A stretch of 64,000 nt of DNA from Planctomycetota bacterium (GTDB taxonomy: Bacteria > Planctomycetota > UBA1135): positions 670,207 through 734,206 of the forward strand of contig SHNF01000002.1 of NCBI GenBank assembly GCA_004295085.1, given 5' to 3'. The notes under the pieces were generated by a model. The model was not told where the DNA came from. It worked only from the letters and a program-made list of their open reading frames with translations, and ran no database searches. Shown piece by piece: positions 34,631-43,016 of this stretch. Numbering within the stretch: the stretch's first letter is position 1; the number at the start of each line of letters is the position of its first letter. Position numbers and translations under genes: made by a program.

Positions 34631-36667
34631 GTGCTGGCCACGCTGCTGCTGTGCTGGTCGCCTCCGCAGCAGGAGGCGGAGACGTCGGTGCGTTTCGTGG
34701 ACCGCCCGCCCACGGAGGCGCGCACCGGGCTTTATCCCACCAACCGTGCACCCTTGCGCCCGGAGGCCCTGGTCAAGCTGCCGCTTGGCGCGGTGCGCGC
34801 CGAGGGCTGGCTCCAGCACCAGCTGAGCGCCATGGCCGCGGGCATGCACGGGCGGCTGGGCGAAGTCAGTCCCTGGCTGCAGCCGGAAGGCAACGCCTGG
34901 CTGGACCCGAAGGATGAGGGCGAGCGCGGCTGGGAAGAACTGCCCTACTGGCTCAAAGGATTCACCAGCCTCGCCTACCTCGTCCAGGACGAGGCGCTGA
35001 CCGGCGAGGCGCAGCGCTGGATCGAGGCCCTCCTGGCCAGCCAGCGCGAGGACGGCTGGTTCGGGCCCGAATCGAACCTGCGCCGGAACGACCTCTGGCC
35101 CAACATGGTCGCATTGTGGGCTCTGCAGTCGTACCACGAAGCCAGCGGTGACGAGCGCGTGCTGCAACACATGACGCGCTACTTCCGCTGGCAGGCCGCG
35201 CAGCCGGCGGACAGCCTGCTGCCCGAGTCGTGGCAGAAATGGCGCGGCGGCGACAACCTGCACAGCGTCCTGTGGCTGTACAACCGCACCGGCGAAGCCT
35301 GGCTGCTCGACCTGGCCCGGACCCTGCACGCGCGCACCGGCGACTGGACCGCGGGCATCCCCACCTGGCACGGCGTGAACATCTGCCAGGGCTTCCGCGA
35401 GCCGGCGCAGTTCTTCCAGGTATCGGGAGACCCGGCGCACCTGGAAGCCAGCCAGCAGCGCTATGACGAGGTGATGGAGCTGTACGGGCACGTGCCCGGC
35501 GGCATGTTCGCCGCCGACGAGAACTGCCGGCCCGGTTACGACGACCCGCGCCAGGCGGCCGAGGCCTGCTCCATGGTGGAGATGATGCTGTCGCACGAGA
35601 TGCTGCTGCGGATCAGCGGCGACCCGGCATGGGCCGAGCGCTGCGAGGACGTGGCCTACAACTCGCTGCCGGCGGCGTTCACGCCCGACTTGAAGGCGCT
35701 GCACTACCTGACCGCCCCGAACCTGGTGCAGATCGATCACGAGGACCATTCCCCAGGCGTCCAGAACGGCGGCTGCATGCTGGCCTATTCGGCCGGTGAG
35801 CGTTATCGCTGCTGCCAGCACAACGTGGCCCACGGCTGGCCGTACTTCACCGAGAGCCTGTGGGCGGCGACCCAGGACGGCGGCCTGGCGGCCTTGTTCT
35901 ACGCACCCGGCGTGGTGGACGCGGTGGTGGGCGAAGGCACGCGCGTGCAGCTCGCCGTAGAGACGGATTACCCCTTCGACGGCGAGATCCGCATCAAGAT
36001 GCGCAGCCGCCAGAGCGCGCGCTTTCCGCTGTACCTGCGCGTGCCGAGCTGGATCAACGATCAGTCCTTCCTCGGCCTGGCCGAGGGCGAGGGCACCACC
36101 TACTTCCTGACCGACGCCCGTGGCCGCTACGCCGTCCTGGAGCGCACCTGGAAGCGCGGCGACAGCATCCGGCTGCTCCTGCCCATGACCGTGCTGGTCG
36201 GGCGCTGGGCCAAGCACGACGGCGCCGCATCCGTGCGCCGCGGACCGCTGTGGTTCTCCCTGCGCATTCCGGAGCACTGGGTGCGCAACGGCGGCAGCGA
36301 TGCCTGGCCGGAATGGGACGTGCTCCCCGCCGCGCCGTGGAACTACGGGCTGGTCCTCAACGAGCGCAATCCCGCCGGGTCCTTCCACGTGTACCGCAGC
36401 ACGGAGCAGCGCCAGCGCCAGCCGTTCCGCCTGGAGCATCCCCAGGTGATCCTGACGGCGAAGGCCCGGCGCATCCCGGAGTGGGGCCTGGAGCACGGGC
36501 TGGCGGCCCCGCTGCAGCCCAGCCCGGTGCGCAGCGACGAGCCGCTGGAAGACGTGCTGCTGGTGCCCATGGGCGCCGCGCGCCTGCGCATCAGCGTGTT
36601 CCCGGTGATCGGCGACGGCCCCGACGCGCAGCGCTGGACGCCTCCCGCGCCAGCGGACGGAGACTGA
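34631..36667 (+). CDS. GH127-like glycosidase (DUF1680, beta-L-arabinofuranosidase family)
   Basis: A 678-residue protein of the DUF1680/GH127 type, with an alpha/alpha barrel and beta-sandwich domains. Known GH127 enzymes use a Cys nucleophile held by zinc. The corresponding residues appear here: E311-A-C313 (in AEACSMVEMMLSHEML) and C394-C395 (in RYRCCQHNVAHGWP). ELPYWLKGFTSLAYLVQDE, WFGPESNLRRNDLWPNM, VPSWIN and SVRRGPLWFSLRIPE are typical. The start is GTG at 34631, four bases after the previous stop; the short segment LATLLLCWSPPQQ looks like one of the uncharged signals seen in this window. It probably cleaves L-arabinofuranosyl or a related sugar outside the cell. Its stop overlaps the symporter start. 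Confidence 0.85.
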   Translation: MLATLLLCWSPPQQEAETSVRFVDRPPTEARTGLYPTNRAPLRPEALVKLPLGAVRAEGWLQHQLSAMAAGMHGRLGEVSPWLQPEGNAWLDPKDEGERGWEELPYWLKGFTSLAYLVQDEALTGEAQRWIEALLASQREDGWFGPESNLRRNDLWPNMVALWALQSYHEASGDERVLQHMTRYFRWQAAQPADSLLPESWQKWRGGDNLHSVLWLYNRTGEAWLLDLARTLHARTGDWTAGIPTWHGVNICQGFREPAQFFQVSGDPAHLEASQQRYDEVMELYGHVPGGMFAADENCRPGYDDPRQAAEACSMVEMMLSHEMLLRISGDPAWAERCEDVAYNSLPAAFTPDLKALHYLTAPNLVQIDHEDHSPGVQNGGCMLAYSAGERYRCCQHNVAHGWPYFTESLWAATQDGGLAALFYAPGVVDAVVGEGTRVQLAVETDYPFDGEIRIKMRSRQSARFPLYLRVPSWINDQSFLGLAEGEGTTYFLTDARGRYAVLERTWKRGDSIRLLLPMTVLVGRWAKHDGAASVRRGPLWFSLRIPEHWVRNGGSDAWPEWDVLPAAPWNYGLVLNERNPAGSFHVYRSTEQRQRQPFRLEHPQVILTAKARRIPEWGLEHGLAAPLQPSPVRSDEPLEDVLLVPMGAARLRISVFPVIGDGPDAQRWTPPAPADGD

Positions 36668-38130
36668 AGCTCCCCTTCACCGCCCTCGACGCCGCGATCG
36701 TGATCGCGTATCTCGGCGGCATGCTGGCCGTCGGTGCGCTGGTCGCGCGGCGCGTGCGCAATTTCGCGGACTTCTTCGTCGCCGGCCACCGCATGACCAC
36801 GCCGATCCTGGTGTGCACGCTGGTCAGCACGTATTACGGCCTGGACGTCACGCTCGGCACGTCCGAGACCTCCTTCCTGGAAGGCATGGCGGCCTTCTGG
36901 ACCTATTCGGCGCCCTTCTACCTGGCCTATGCGGGCGTGGCGCTGCTGGTGGCCCCGCGCCTCAAGCGCCTCCCCGTCCAGTCCCTGCCCGAAGCCATGG
37001 GCCATTTCTACGGCCCGGGCACGCGCGTCGCCGCCGCCTGCGCCTCCTTCGTGTACAGCGCTCCTGTCCTGGCCGTGACCGGCATGGGGCTGCTCGGGGA
37101 GCTGCTGCTGGGCTGGGAGCCGTGGATGGGCGCCAGCGTCGGCGCCGGAGTGGCGCTGGCCTACACGCTGATGGGCGGTCTATGGGCCGATGCCATCACC
37201 GACACCTTCCAGTTCGCGCTCATGTGCGTTTCGGTGGCCGTGGCCGCCGCCGCCGCCATGCTCGAGGTCGGCACGCACCACGAGATCGGCCAGCGCCTCG
37301 GCCCCGGGACGCTGAGCCTGGCCGGCGGACTCTCGCCGTCCGACATCCTGATCTACGGCGCCGTGGCGATGACGCCAATGGTGGAGCCGGCCTTCTACCA
37401 GCGCATCTTCGCCGCGGGCAGCGCGCGCCAGATCCGCAACGCGCTGCTGATCGGCACCGTCCTGTGGATGGCTTTCGACTGGCTGGTGGTCTATCTCGGC
37501 CTCGTCGGCCGCGACATGGTGCGCAGCGGCGCACTGCCCGCGGACACCGACGCCAGCGTGGCGCTGTTCCACGTGGCCGGCGCCCTGCTTCCGGCCGGCA
37601 TGATGGGCTTGTTCATCGCCGGCATCCTGGCCACGGCCATGTCCACGATCGACAGCTACACCTTGATCGCGGCCGGCAACGTGGTGTACGACGCCTATCC
37701 GTCTCTGGCGCGCAAGCCCCTCACCGACCGCCAGCTGCTGTTCTGGACCCGGACCGGTTGCGTGCTCGCGCTGGCCGCCTCGGTGTTCCTCGGCCTGCGC
37801 TTCGCGCGCCTGCGCGACGCCTGGATCTTCATGTCCACCGCGCTCCTGTCCACCGTGTTCGTGCCCATGCTGGCGGCCCTCTTCTTCCTGAAACGGCCCA
37901 GCCCGGCCGCCGGACGCCTCTCGGCCTGGACCGGCCTGCTGGCGGCCTTCGGCCTGTTCCTGGCCTTCGAGCTCCTCGGCGTCGAGGACCGGGAGGAAGA
38001 GACCCTGGTGCTGCGCTCCGGCGGCTTCGCTCTGGAACGGGAAGCCGCCCTGCTCCTCACCGTGCCCGCTTCCGCTCTCGCCTTCCTCGCGGGGCGCGCC
38101 CTCGACCTCCGGCGCCGGCGGACTGCGTGA
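36664..38130 (+). CDS. Sodium:solute symporter (SSS family), probable CTG start
   Basis: A 488-residue membrane protein with about 13 hydrophobic helices. DAAIVIAYLGGMLAVGALVA is TM1, and FADFFVAGHRMTTPILVCTL is the usual loop into TM2. GLFIAGILATAMSTIDSYTL is the conserved TM8 region of SSS transporters, holding the Na2-site Ser/Thr residues. No ATG, GTG or TTG lies just before TM1. The CTG at 36664-36666, overlapping the GH127 TGA as CTGA, gives KLPFTALDAA then TM1. The first ATG (36721) would remove half of TM1. I therefore infer a coupled CTG start. Its neighbour suggests uptake of a sugar or oxidised sugar released by the GH127 enzyme. Confidence 0.85.
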   Translation: MKLPFTALDAAIVIAYLGGMLAVGALVARRVRNFADFFVAGHRMTTPILVCTLVSTYYGLDVTLGTSETSFLEGMAAFWTYSAPFYLAYAGVALLVAPRLKRLPVQSLPEAMGHFYGPGTRVAAACASFVYSAPVLAVTGMGLLGELLLGWEPWMGASVGAGVALAYTLMGGLWADAITDTFQFALMCVSVAVAAAAAMLEVGTHHEIGQRLGPGTLSLAGGLSPSDILIYGAVAMTPMVEPAFYQRIFAAGSARQIRNALLIGTVLWMAFDWLVVYLGLVGRDMVRSGALPADTDASVALFHVAGALLPAGMMGLFIAGILATAMSTIDSYTLIAAGNVVYDAYPSLARKPLTDRQLLFWTRTGCVLALAASVFLGLRFARLRDAWIFMSTALLSTVFVPMLAALFFLKRPSPAAGRLSAWTGLLAAFGLFLAFELLGVEDREEETLVLRSGGFALEREAALLLTVPASALAFLAGRALDLRRRRTA

Positions 38131-38276
38131 CCGCCGCCACCTGGATCGCCATCGCCGTGCTCGGCCCCGGCGCGCTGGCCGTGTTCGTCGCGTTCCTGCG
38201 CGACTGGCGCACCCTCATCGGGGGCGCGCGGGACGGGCGCCGGGACGATGCACGAGCGGAAAGGCCGCCCCGTTAG
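38127..38276 (+). CDS. 49-residue single-TM protein after the symporter (possible small transporter subunit)
   Basis: A short frame starting with GTG at 38127, which overlaps the symporter stop as GTGA. It encodes TAATWIAIAVLGPGALAVFV (one transmembrane helix) followed by AFLRDWRTLIGG and a charged tail (RDGRRDDARAERPPR). Several SSS-type symporters work with a tiny single-helix subunit encoded immediately downstream, as in the MetPS methionine transporter. The position, overlap and topology fit such a subunit, but sequence similarity to a known family cannot be shown here. It ends 39 bases before the convergent aminotransferase-like gene. Confidence 0.5.
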   Translation: MTAATWIAIAVLGPGALAVFVAFLRDWRTLIGGARDGRRDDARAERPPR

Positions 38277-38315
38277 CCGTGGCGCCCGCGGGCGGCTGCC
38301 CCGTCCGCTGCGCAA

Positions 38316-39641
38316 TCACGCGGGGAGACCGTGCTGGACCACGTGCTCCATGGCCGAGCAGAATCGGTCCAGCTCCTGCAGTGTGGTGTACACGCTGGGC
38401 GAGACGCGGATGCCCTGGAACTCGAACGTGCCGCTCTCCGGCTGGCCGAGGACGATGGGCGTGACGAGGATCTTGTGCGCCGACCACAGCCACGAGGAGA
38501 GGGCGGCAGGCTCCACGCCCTCGATCTCCACGCAGGCGATCCCGCTGGCCGTTCCCGGCTTGAGACTGGTGTGGAGCCGCACGCGCCCATGGCGCAGCAG
38601 GCGTCGCGCCCACCAGTCGCGCAGATGCAGCAGCCGGGCGAGCTTGCGCGCCGGCCCGATCTCCTCGTGGAATGTCAGCGCCTCCGCGATGGCGAGGAAG
38701 TTGGCGGCCGGATGGGTGCCGATCTCCTCGAACTTGCGGATGTCGCCGGCCTGGGACTCCGCCGCCGCCATCAACGGCCAGATCGCGCCGATCTTGTCCT
38801 TCTTCACATGCAGGAAGCCGGTGCCGACCGGCGCGAACAGCCACTTGTGCAGGCTCGAGCAGTAGTTGTCGCACTCCAGGTCGGAAATCCTGAAGTCCAG
38901 GTGCGCCAGCGCATGGGCGCCGTCCACGAGCACCGGGATGCCCCTCCCGCGCGCCATGGCCACGACCTCCCGCACCGGCAGGATCTGGCCGGTCAGGTTG
39001 ATCACGTGGCACATCAGGAGCAGGCGCGTGCGCGGCGTGATGTGCTGCTCGTACAGCTGCACGACCTGCTGCGGGTCCTCGCACGGCGTCGGGATGCGGA
39101 ACTGCTTCAAGACGACGCCTTCGCGCCGCTCGCGCTGGCGGAAGGTCGTGATCATGCGCGGATAGTCCTGCGTCGTGGTCAGGACCTCGTCGCCGGGGCG
39201 CAGGTCCATGCCGAGCTGCAGAGTCTGCAGGCTCTCCGAGGCGTTGCGCGTGACGGCGACCTCCTCCGGGTCGCAGCCGAAGGCCCGGGCCAGGCGCTGG
39301 CGCACGCCTTCGCGCTGCGGCTCGAGCACGTGCCACATGTAGTGGCTCGGTGCCTTGTTGGACAGATCCAGATGCGCCTTCACGGCGTCCTGCACGAAGG
39401 CCGGAGCCGGGCTGACGCCTCCGTTGTTCAGGTTCACGATGGAACGATCCACCGTGAAGTTGCGCCCCACCTGCGCCCAGAAGTCCTCGTCCTGCGCCAC
39501 CCGCCCGGGCGCGCCGGCGCGGCGCGGGACGGCATGGCGCGCGCCCGCGAGCCGTGCGTCCACGAGGCGTGCCAGCGCGGGGGCGGCGCAGCCCCAGGCG
39601 GGCAGCCCGAGTGCACCCAGGAAATCGCGGCGACTGTGCAT
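38316..39641 (-). CDS. Tat-exported class V aminotransferase-fold (isopenicillin N epimerase-like) PLP enzyme
   Basis: A 441-residue protein. A twin-arginine signal (HSRRDFLGALGLPAWG) opens it. The PLP domain shows NLNNGGVSPAP, VAVTRNASESLQTLQLG, LTTTQDYPRMITTF, VLVDGAHALAHLDF (PLP-binding Asp and His) and YCSSLHKWLFAPVGTGFLH, where the Lys of HKW forms the Schiff base. These are marks of the NifS/isopenicillin-N-epimerase-like group. Export of a PLP enzyme through Tat with its cofactor bound is unusual but seen in such families. Reaction unknown: desulfurase, epimerase and transaminase are possible. A TAGAAT box lies at 39675-39670, 28 bases upstream. Confidence 0.85.
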   Translation of the reverse strand: MHSRRDFLGALGLPAWGCAAPALARLVDARLAGARHAVPRRAGAPGRVAQDEDFWAQVGRNFTVDRSIVNLNNGGVSPAPAFVQDAVKAHLDLSNKAPSHYMWHVLEPQREGVRQRLARAFGCDPEEVAVTRNASESLQTLQLGMDLRPGDEVLTTTQDYPRMITTFRQRERREGVVLKQFRIPTPCEDPQQVVQLYEQHITPRTRLLLMCHVINLTGQILPVREVVAMARGRGIPVLVDGAHALAHLDFRISDLECDNYCSSLHKWLFAPVGTGFLHVKKDKIGAIWPLMAAAESQAGDIRKFEEIGTHPAANFLAIAEALTFHEEIGPARKLARLLHLRDWWARRLLRHGRVRLHTSLKPGTASGIACVEIEGVEPAALSSWLWSAHKILVTPIVLGQPESGTFEFQGIRVSPSVYTTLQELDRFCSAMEHVVQHGLPA

Positions 39642-39806
39642 GGTTGTGGGCACGGAATGCGGGCACAGGATTCTAGGGGCCGTCGACACCGGCCAGAAAA
39701 CGGCGCTCTGGAGCTCGGCACGGCGTAGGATTGGGGGTGGGTGGCCGTCGCGCGACTGGATCGCGAACGGCGCCCGATCCGTAAACCCCAGAGGTGGTGA
39801 TCCCAG

Positions 39807-39971
39807 ATGTCCAAGCGCGTCAGACCGAGTGCGTTCCTGCTGGCTTTGCTCGCCGGCACCGGCCTGGTGGCCGGCGGCTGTGACTCCGATGACGCGGAGG
39901 ATGCCGTGGAAGACGTGGAGGACGCCGTCGAGGACGTCGGCGACAAGGCCGAAGACGCCGTCGACAAGTAA
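39807..39971 (+). CDS. Small acidic lipoprotein with EDAVEDV repeats
   Basis: A 54-residue protein. SKRVRPSAFLLALLAGTGLV leads to the lipobox VAGGC, so Cys25 should carry lipid. The mature 30 residues are almost entirely a helical acidic repeat (DSDDAEDAVEDVEDAVEDV, then GDKAEDAVDK). A GGTGGTGA Shine-Dalgarno lies about eight bases before the ATG, and TAGGAT at 39726-39731 is a likely -10. Entericidin- and YtxH-like small proteins look similar in outline. It may be a surface charge or metal-binding element; function unknown. Confidence 0.65.
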   Translation: MSKRVRPSAFLLALLAGTGLVAGGCDSDDAEDAVEDVEDAVEDVGDKAEDAVDK

Positions 39972-40008
39972 CCGGACCGGCCGCGTCGGGGGGACTTCCT
40001 GCCGGCGG

Positions 40009-40014
40009 TAGGAT
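40009..40014 (+). promoter_or_regulatory. Candidate -10 box (TAGGAT) before the DUF983 gene
   Basis: TAGGAT ends eight bases before the ATG at 40023; cggggtgc between them is not a Shine-Dalgarno. It fits the leaderless pattern. Confidence 0.4.
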
Positions 40015-40022
40015 CGGGGTGC

Positions 40023-40595
40023 ATGAGCCTGGTCCGGCAGCCTTCCCTCTGGCGTGCGCTGGGCCGCGGCCTGTGCTGCCGGTGCCCGCTTTGCGGCAAG
40101 GGCCGGGTCTTCCCGCGCGGCTTCCGCCCGCAACGCTGCTGCGCCGCGTGCGGCTGGAGGTATGAGCGCGGCAGCGGATACTTCCTGGGCGGGAACGAGA
40201 TCAACCTGGTGGCGACCTTTCCGGTGGGCGTGGGCGCGTATCTCGTGGCGCAGTCCGTGCTCGGCGACGGCGTCCTCGCGCCGCTCGTCGGCGGCCTGGC
40301 CGCGGGCTTGTTCGCCCTGGCCTTCGCCCGGCCCGCGCGCGCCCTGTTCTATGCCCTGGACTGCTGGGCCGATCCGCTGCGCCCGGATGACGACGACCAC
40401 GGGTCGTCCCGTGACTGGACCGGCCGGCGCACCGACCCCTTCCCGGTGGGAAGCGTGTGCCTGCGCCTGCCGCCGGAGCTGAACCTCGAGCCCCGGAGCT
40501 GGCCGCAGCAATGGCCAGGCACGCCTTCCCCGCGCCGTGGCTCGGGGCGGACTTCCGCCGGGCCCGGGCCTGGCCCGGGCGCTAGCGGCTGGTGA
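40023..40595 (+). CDS. DUF983 membrane protein
   Basis: A 190-residue protein of the DUF983 type. An N-terminal zinc-ribbon-like part (CCRCPLCGKGRVFPRGF, CCAACGWRYERGSGYFLGG) is followed by two transmembrane helices (INLVATFPVGVGAYLVAQSV, LVGGLAAGLFALAFA) and the conserved ALFYALDCWADPL. The last 65 residues are a Pro/Gly/Arg-rich extension not usual for the family. The function of DUF983 proteins is not established; they often lie near respiratory or lipid genes. The 3' end overlaps the convergent amidohydrolase gene by 14 bases. Confidence 0.75.
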   Translation: MSLVRQPSLWRALGRGLCCRCPLCGKGRVFPRGFRPQRCCAACGWRYERGSGYFLGGNEINLVATFPVGVGAYLVAQSVLGDGVLAPLVGGLAAGLFALAFARPARALFYALDCWADPLRPDDDDHGSSRDWTGRRTDPFPVGSVCLRLPPELNLEPRSWPQQWPGTPSPRRGSGRTSAGPGPGPGASGW

Positions 40596-42252
40596 AGGCC
40601 AGGCTGGCGATGCGCCAGCGACCTTCGCTGCGCACCAGCTGGAAAGCATCCACGCCGTGCGTCTCGCCGCTCGCGGAGGACGTGCGGAAGGGCGCCCACA
40701 CCATGGCGATGTCGCCGTCCACGCGCGCGGTGACCGGCCCGCTGATCCATTCCCGGAACTCGGGGGCCGCTTCCAGCGCCGGGCGTGCCTGCTCGATGAA
40801 CTTGCGTGCCGTGGTCAGCCGGGTCAGGTTCCTGGACGGCACGGATATGGCCACCGTGGCGCCGGGCGTGAACGCGGTCTGCGCCGCATCGAAGCGCCGC
40901 TTGGACCAGTCGTCCAGGAAGCGCTCGCACCAGGCGATGACCTCGGCCTCGCGCGCCTGGCCGCGCCCGTCGTGCGCGATCCGGCCGTCCTGCATCACCA
41001 GGGCCGGCCTGCGCAGGGCCCGCGGGTCCGCCAGCGGATCCGCCGCCAGGGCCACCAGGTCGGCGCGCGCGCCCGGGGCGATCACGCCCAGCGCGCCTTC
41101 ACGGCCCAGGACGCGCGCGGCGACCAGCGTGGCGGCGCGCAAGGCCTGGTCGGGCGGCATTCCGCAGGCGTGCAGCAGCTCGATCTCGCGCGCATTGTCC
41201 CCGTGGGCGAACACGCCCGCGTCGCTGCCGCAGCCGAGCGTGACGCCGGCGGTGAGCGCGCGCCCCACCAGCTCGCGCGCCGCGCGCAGCCGTGGCGGCG
41301 CCGGCTGCCCGGGATCCTGCGGATCCCAGCCGGCGTAACGGGCCACCGCCTCCGACGCCGCCAGCGTCGGACACAGCACCGCGCCCAGCGCGGCCATGGC
41401 GCGCAGCGTCTCGTCGCTGGCGCCGTCGCCGTGCTCGATGCTGCGGATCCCTGCGTCCAGGGCCCGGCGGACGCCGGCGTCCGAGGTGGCGTGCGCGACC
41501 ACCGGGATGCCGGCGCTGGCCGCCTCCGCCACTGCGGCGGCCAGCTCTTCCGCGCTCAGCGTGGGCGTCGCCTCCGCTCCCGGCTGCCGGCGGAAATCCG
41601 CGTACACCTTGATCCAGTCCGCGCCGGCCGCGATCTGGGAGCGCACGGCGCGCCGCATGGCGTCGGCGCCGTTGATCTCTTCCGCACCCTGCGGCAGCTC
41701 CCAGCGCGGATCGAAGCCCGCGGGCCCGTAGCAGTCCGCCGCCACGATGGCGCGCGTGGTGGTGAGGACGCGCGGCCCGGCGATGATGCCGGCGCGGATG
41801 GCGTCGCGCAGGCCGACGTCGGCGTAGCCCGCGCCCTCGGTGCCCAGGTCGCGGATGGTGGTGAAGCCGGCGCGGAGCGTGGCTGCAGCCGCGGCCACGC
41901 CGCGGATGGTGCGCAGCTCCAGCGACTCGCGCAGAACCTGGTCATCCCAGGGCGTCTCGTCATACGGGTGCAGCAGCAGGTGCGTGTGCAGGTCGATCAG
42001 TCCGGGAACGAGATAGAGCCCGTCCAGATCCAGGCGCGCGCCGCCGGCGGGCAGCTCTTCCCGTGCCGTCACGGACACGATGCGCCCGTCCGCCACCACC
42101 ACCGCGTGGCCGCGCAGCCAGCCGGTGCCGCCGGGTTCGAGCACGGCGGCACCCACCAGCGCGAGCGGCTCGGCCTGCGCTTGCGCTTGCGGGGATTGCG
42201 CGGGATGCGCAGCCGCCTGCTGCAGGGCCAGATGCAGGAGGAACGCCAGCAT
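40582..42252 (-). CDS. Secreted amidohydrolase fused to an NTF2-like domain
   Basis: A 556-residue protein. ATG 42252 gives the short uncharged signal LAFLLHLALQQAAAHP; upstream ATG-type starts add a non-signal-like extension. Residues about 30-425 are an amidohydrolase barrel of the imidazolonepropionase/Xaa-Pro-dipeptidase type. LVPGLIDLHTHLLL gives the metal-binding HxH, GADWIKVYADF the carboxylated Lys, VVAHATSDAGVRRALDAG and IRSIEHGDG the His ligands, and GCGSDAGVFAHG the catalytic Asp. Residues about 435-556 (WCERFLDDWSKRRFDAAQTA, GDIAMVWAPF, DAFQLVRSEGRWRIASLAF) form a SnoaL/NTF2-like domain. This second domain is not standard for amidohydrolases. Substrate unknown, possibly a dipeptide or lactam. 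Confidence 0.82.
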   Translation of the reverse strand: MLAFLLHLALQQAAAHPAQSPQAQAQAEPLALVGAAVLEPGGTGWLRGHAVVVADGRIVSVTAREELPAGGARLDLDGLYLVPGLIDLHTHLLLHPYDETPWDDQVLRESLELRTIRGVAAAAATLRAGFTTIRDLGTEGAGYADVGLRDAIRAGIIAGPRVLTTTRAIVAADCYGPAGFDPRWELPQGAEEINGADAMRRAVRSQIAAGADWIKVYADFRRQPGAEATPTLSAEELAAAVAEAASAGIPVVAHATSDAGVRRALDAGIRSIEHGDGASDETLRAMAALGAVLCPTLAASEAVARYAGWDPQDPGQPAPPRLRAARELVGRALTAGVTLGCGSDAGVFAHGDNAREIELLHACGMPPDQALRAATLVAARVLGREGALGVIAPGARADLVALAADPLADPRALRRPALVMQDGRIAHDGRGQAREAEVIAWCERFLDDWSKRRFDAAQTAFTPGATVAISVPSRNLTRLTTARKFIEQARPALEAAPEFREWISGPVTARVDGDIAMVWAPFRTSSASGETHGVDAFQLVRSEGRWRIASLAFTSR

Positions 42253-42318
42253 GCCCGCATTCTGCGCCTTTCCGGCCGGCCGCGCTAACACCTGTGGCCG
42301 GCCCCGGCACTACGGGGC

Positions 42319-42957
42319 ATGTCCCGACTCGCCCTATGCGCCCTGATCCCGGCGTTGCTTGCTCCTGCCCTGGCGCTCTCCGGTGCCCCGGCCGGGCGCG
42401 CTGCGCCGCCCGCGCCGATCCAGTCCGACGGCCTGCCAGACCTGGACGATGAGACCTCGCGCACGATCTTCTTCGCCGTGCTTGAAGGCCTGTACGCGGA
42501 CGGCGCGGACAACGACACGGTCGACGTGATCCTGCGGCTGGATCCCCGGAATGGCTACCCGGAGCTGTTCGTGTACGCATGCCCGATCTGCATGCCCGCG
42601 TACGACGCGTTCCGGGTGTATCGCCAGCGTGCGGAATTCTTCAACCGCAAGTCGCGCACCGACACCTTCGGTGCGGGCCTTCCGGCGGACGTGCGCGCCC
42701 AGTTCACCGCGCCGGACCGGGACACGCGCTGGAAGGCGCTCAACGTCCTGGTGGAAGGCTACGTGCAGGAGCGGCTGGCAGGCATGCGCCTCACCGAGGC
42801 GGAGCAGCGCGAATGGCGCCAGCGCATGGAGGAGGGGCGCAAGAAGGGAATGTCCTACCTGATCCAGTATCAGGGGGAGCAGCCGGGCGTCCTGTATCCG
42901 GGCATGAAGGCCTGCGCGCTGTGCGACGCCGCCAACGAGGCCTGCGAAAAGCTGTGA
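42319..42957 (+). CDS. Secreted protein with two CxxC motifs
   Basis: A 212-residue protein with signal peptide SRLALCALIPALLAPALALS. The mature part begins with an acidic helical region (DLDDETSRTIFFAVLEGLYA) and then has ELFVYACPICMPAYDAFRVY and, near the end, GMKACALCDAANEACEKL. The two CxxC motifs far apart in sequence suggest a metal site or disulfides. The middle is charged and helical. No known family is recognised. Divergent from the amidohydrolase. Confidence 0.6.
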   Translation: MSRLALCALIPALLAPALALSGAPAGRAAPPAPIQSDGLPDLDDETSRTIFFAVLEGLYADGADNDTVDVILRLDPRNGYPELFVYACPICMPAYDAFRVYRQRAEFFNRKSRTDTFGAGLPADVRAQFTAPDRDTRWKALNVLVEGYVQERLAGMRLTEAEQREWRQRMEEGRKKGMSYLIQYQGEQPGVLYPGMKACALCDAANEACEKL

Positions 42958-43016
42958 GCCCAGTGACATGGATCGGGCCCGGCAACGGGCTAGAATGCGC
43001 GAAAACGAACCGATCC

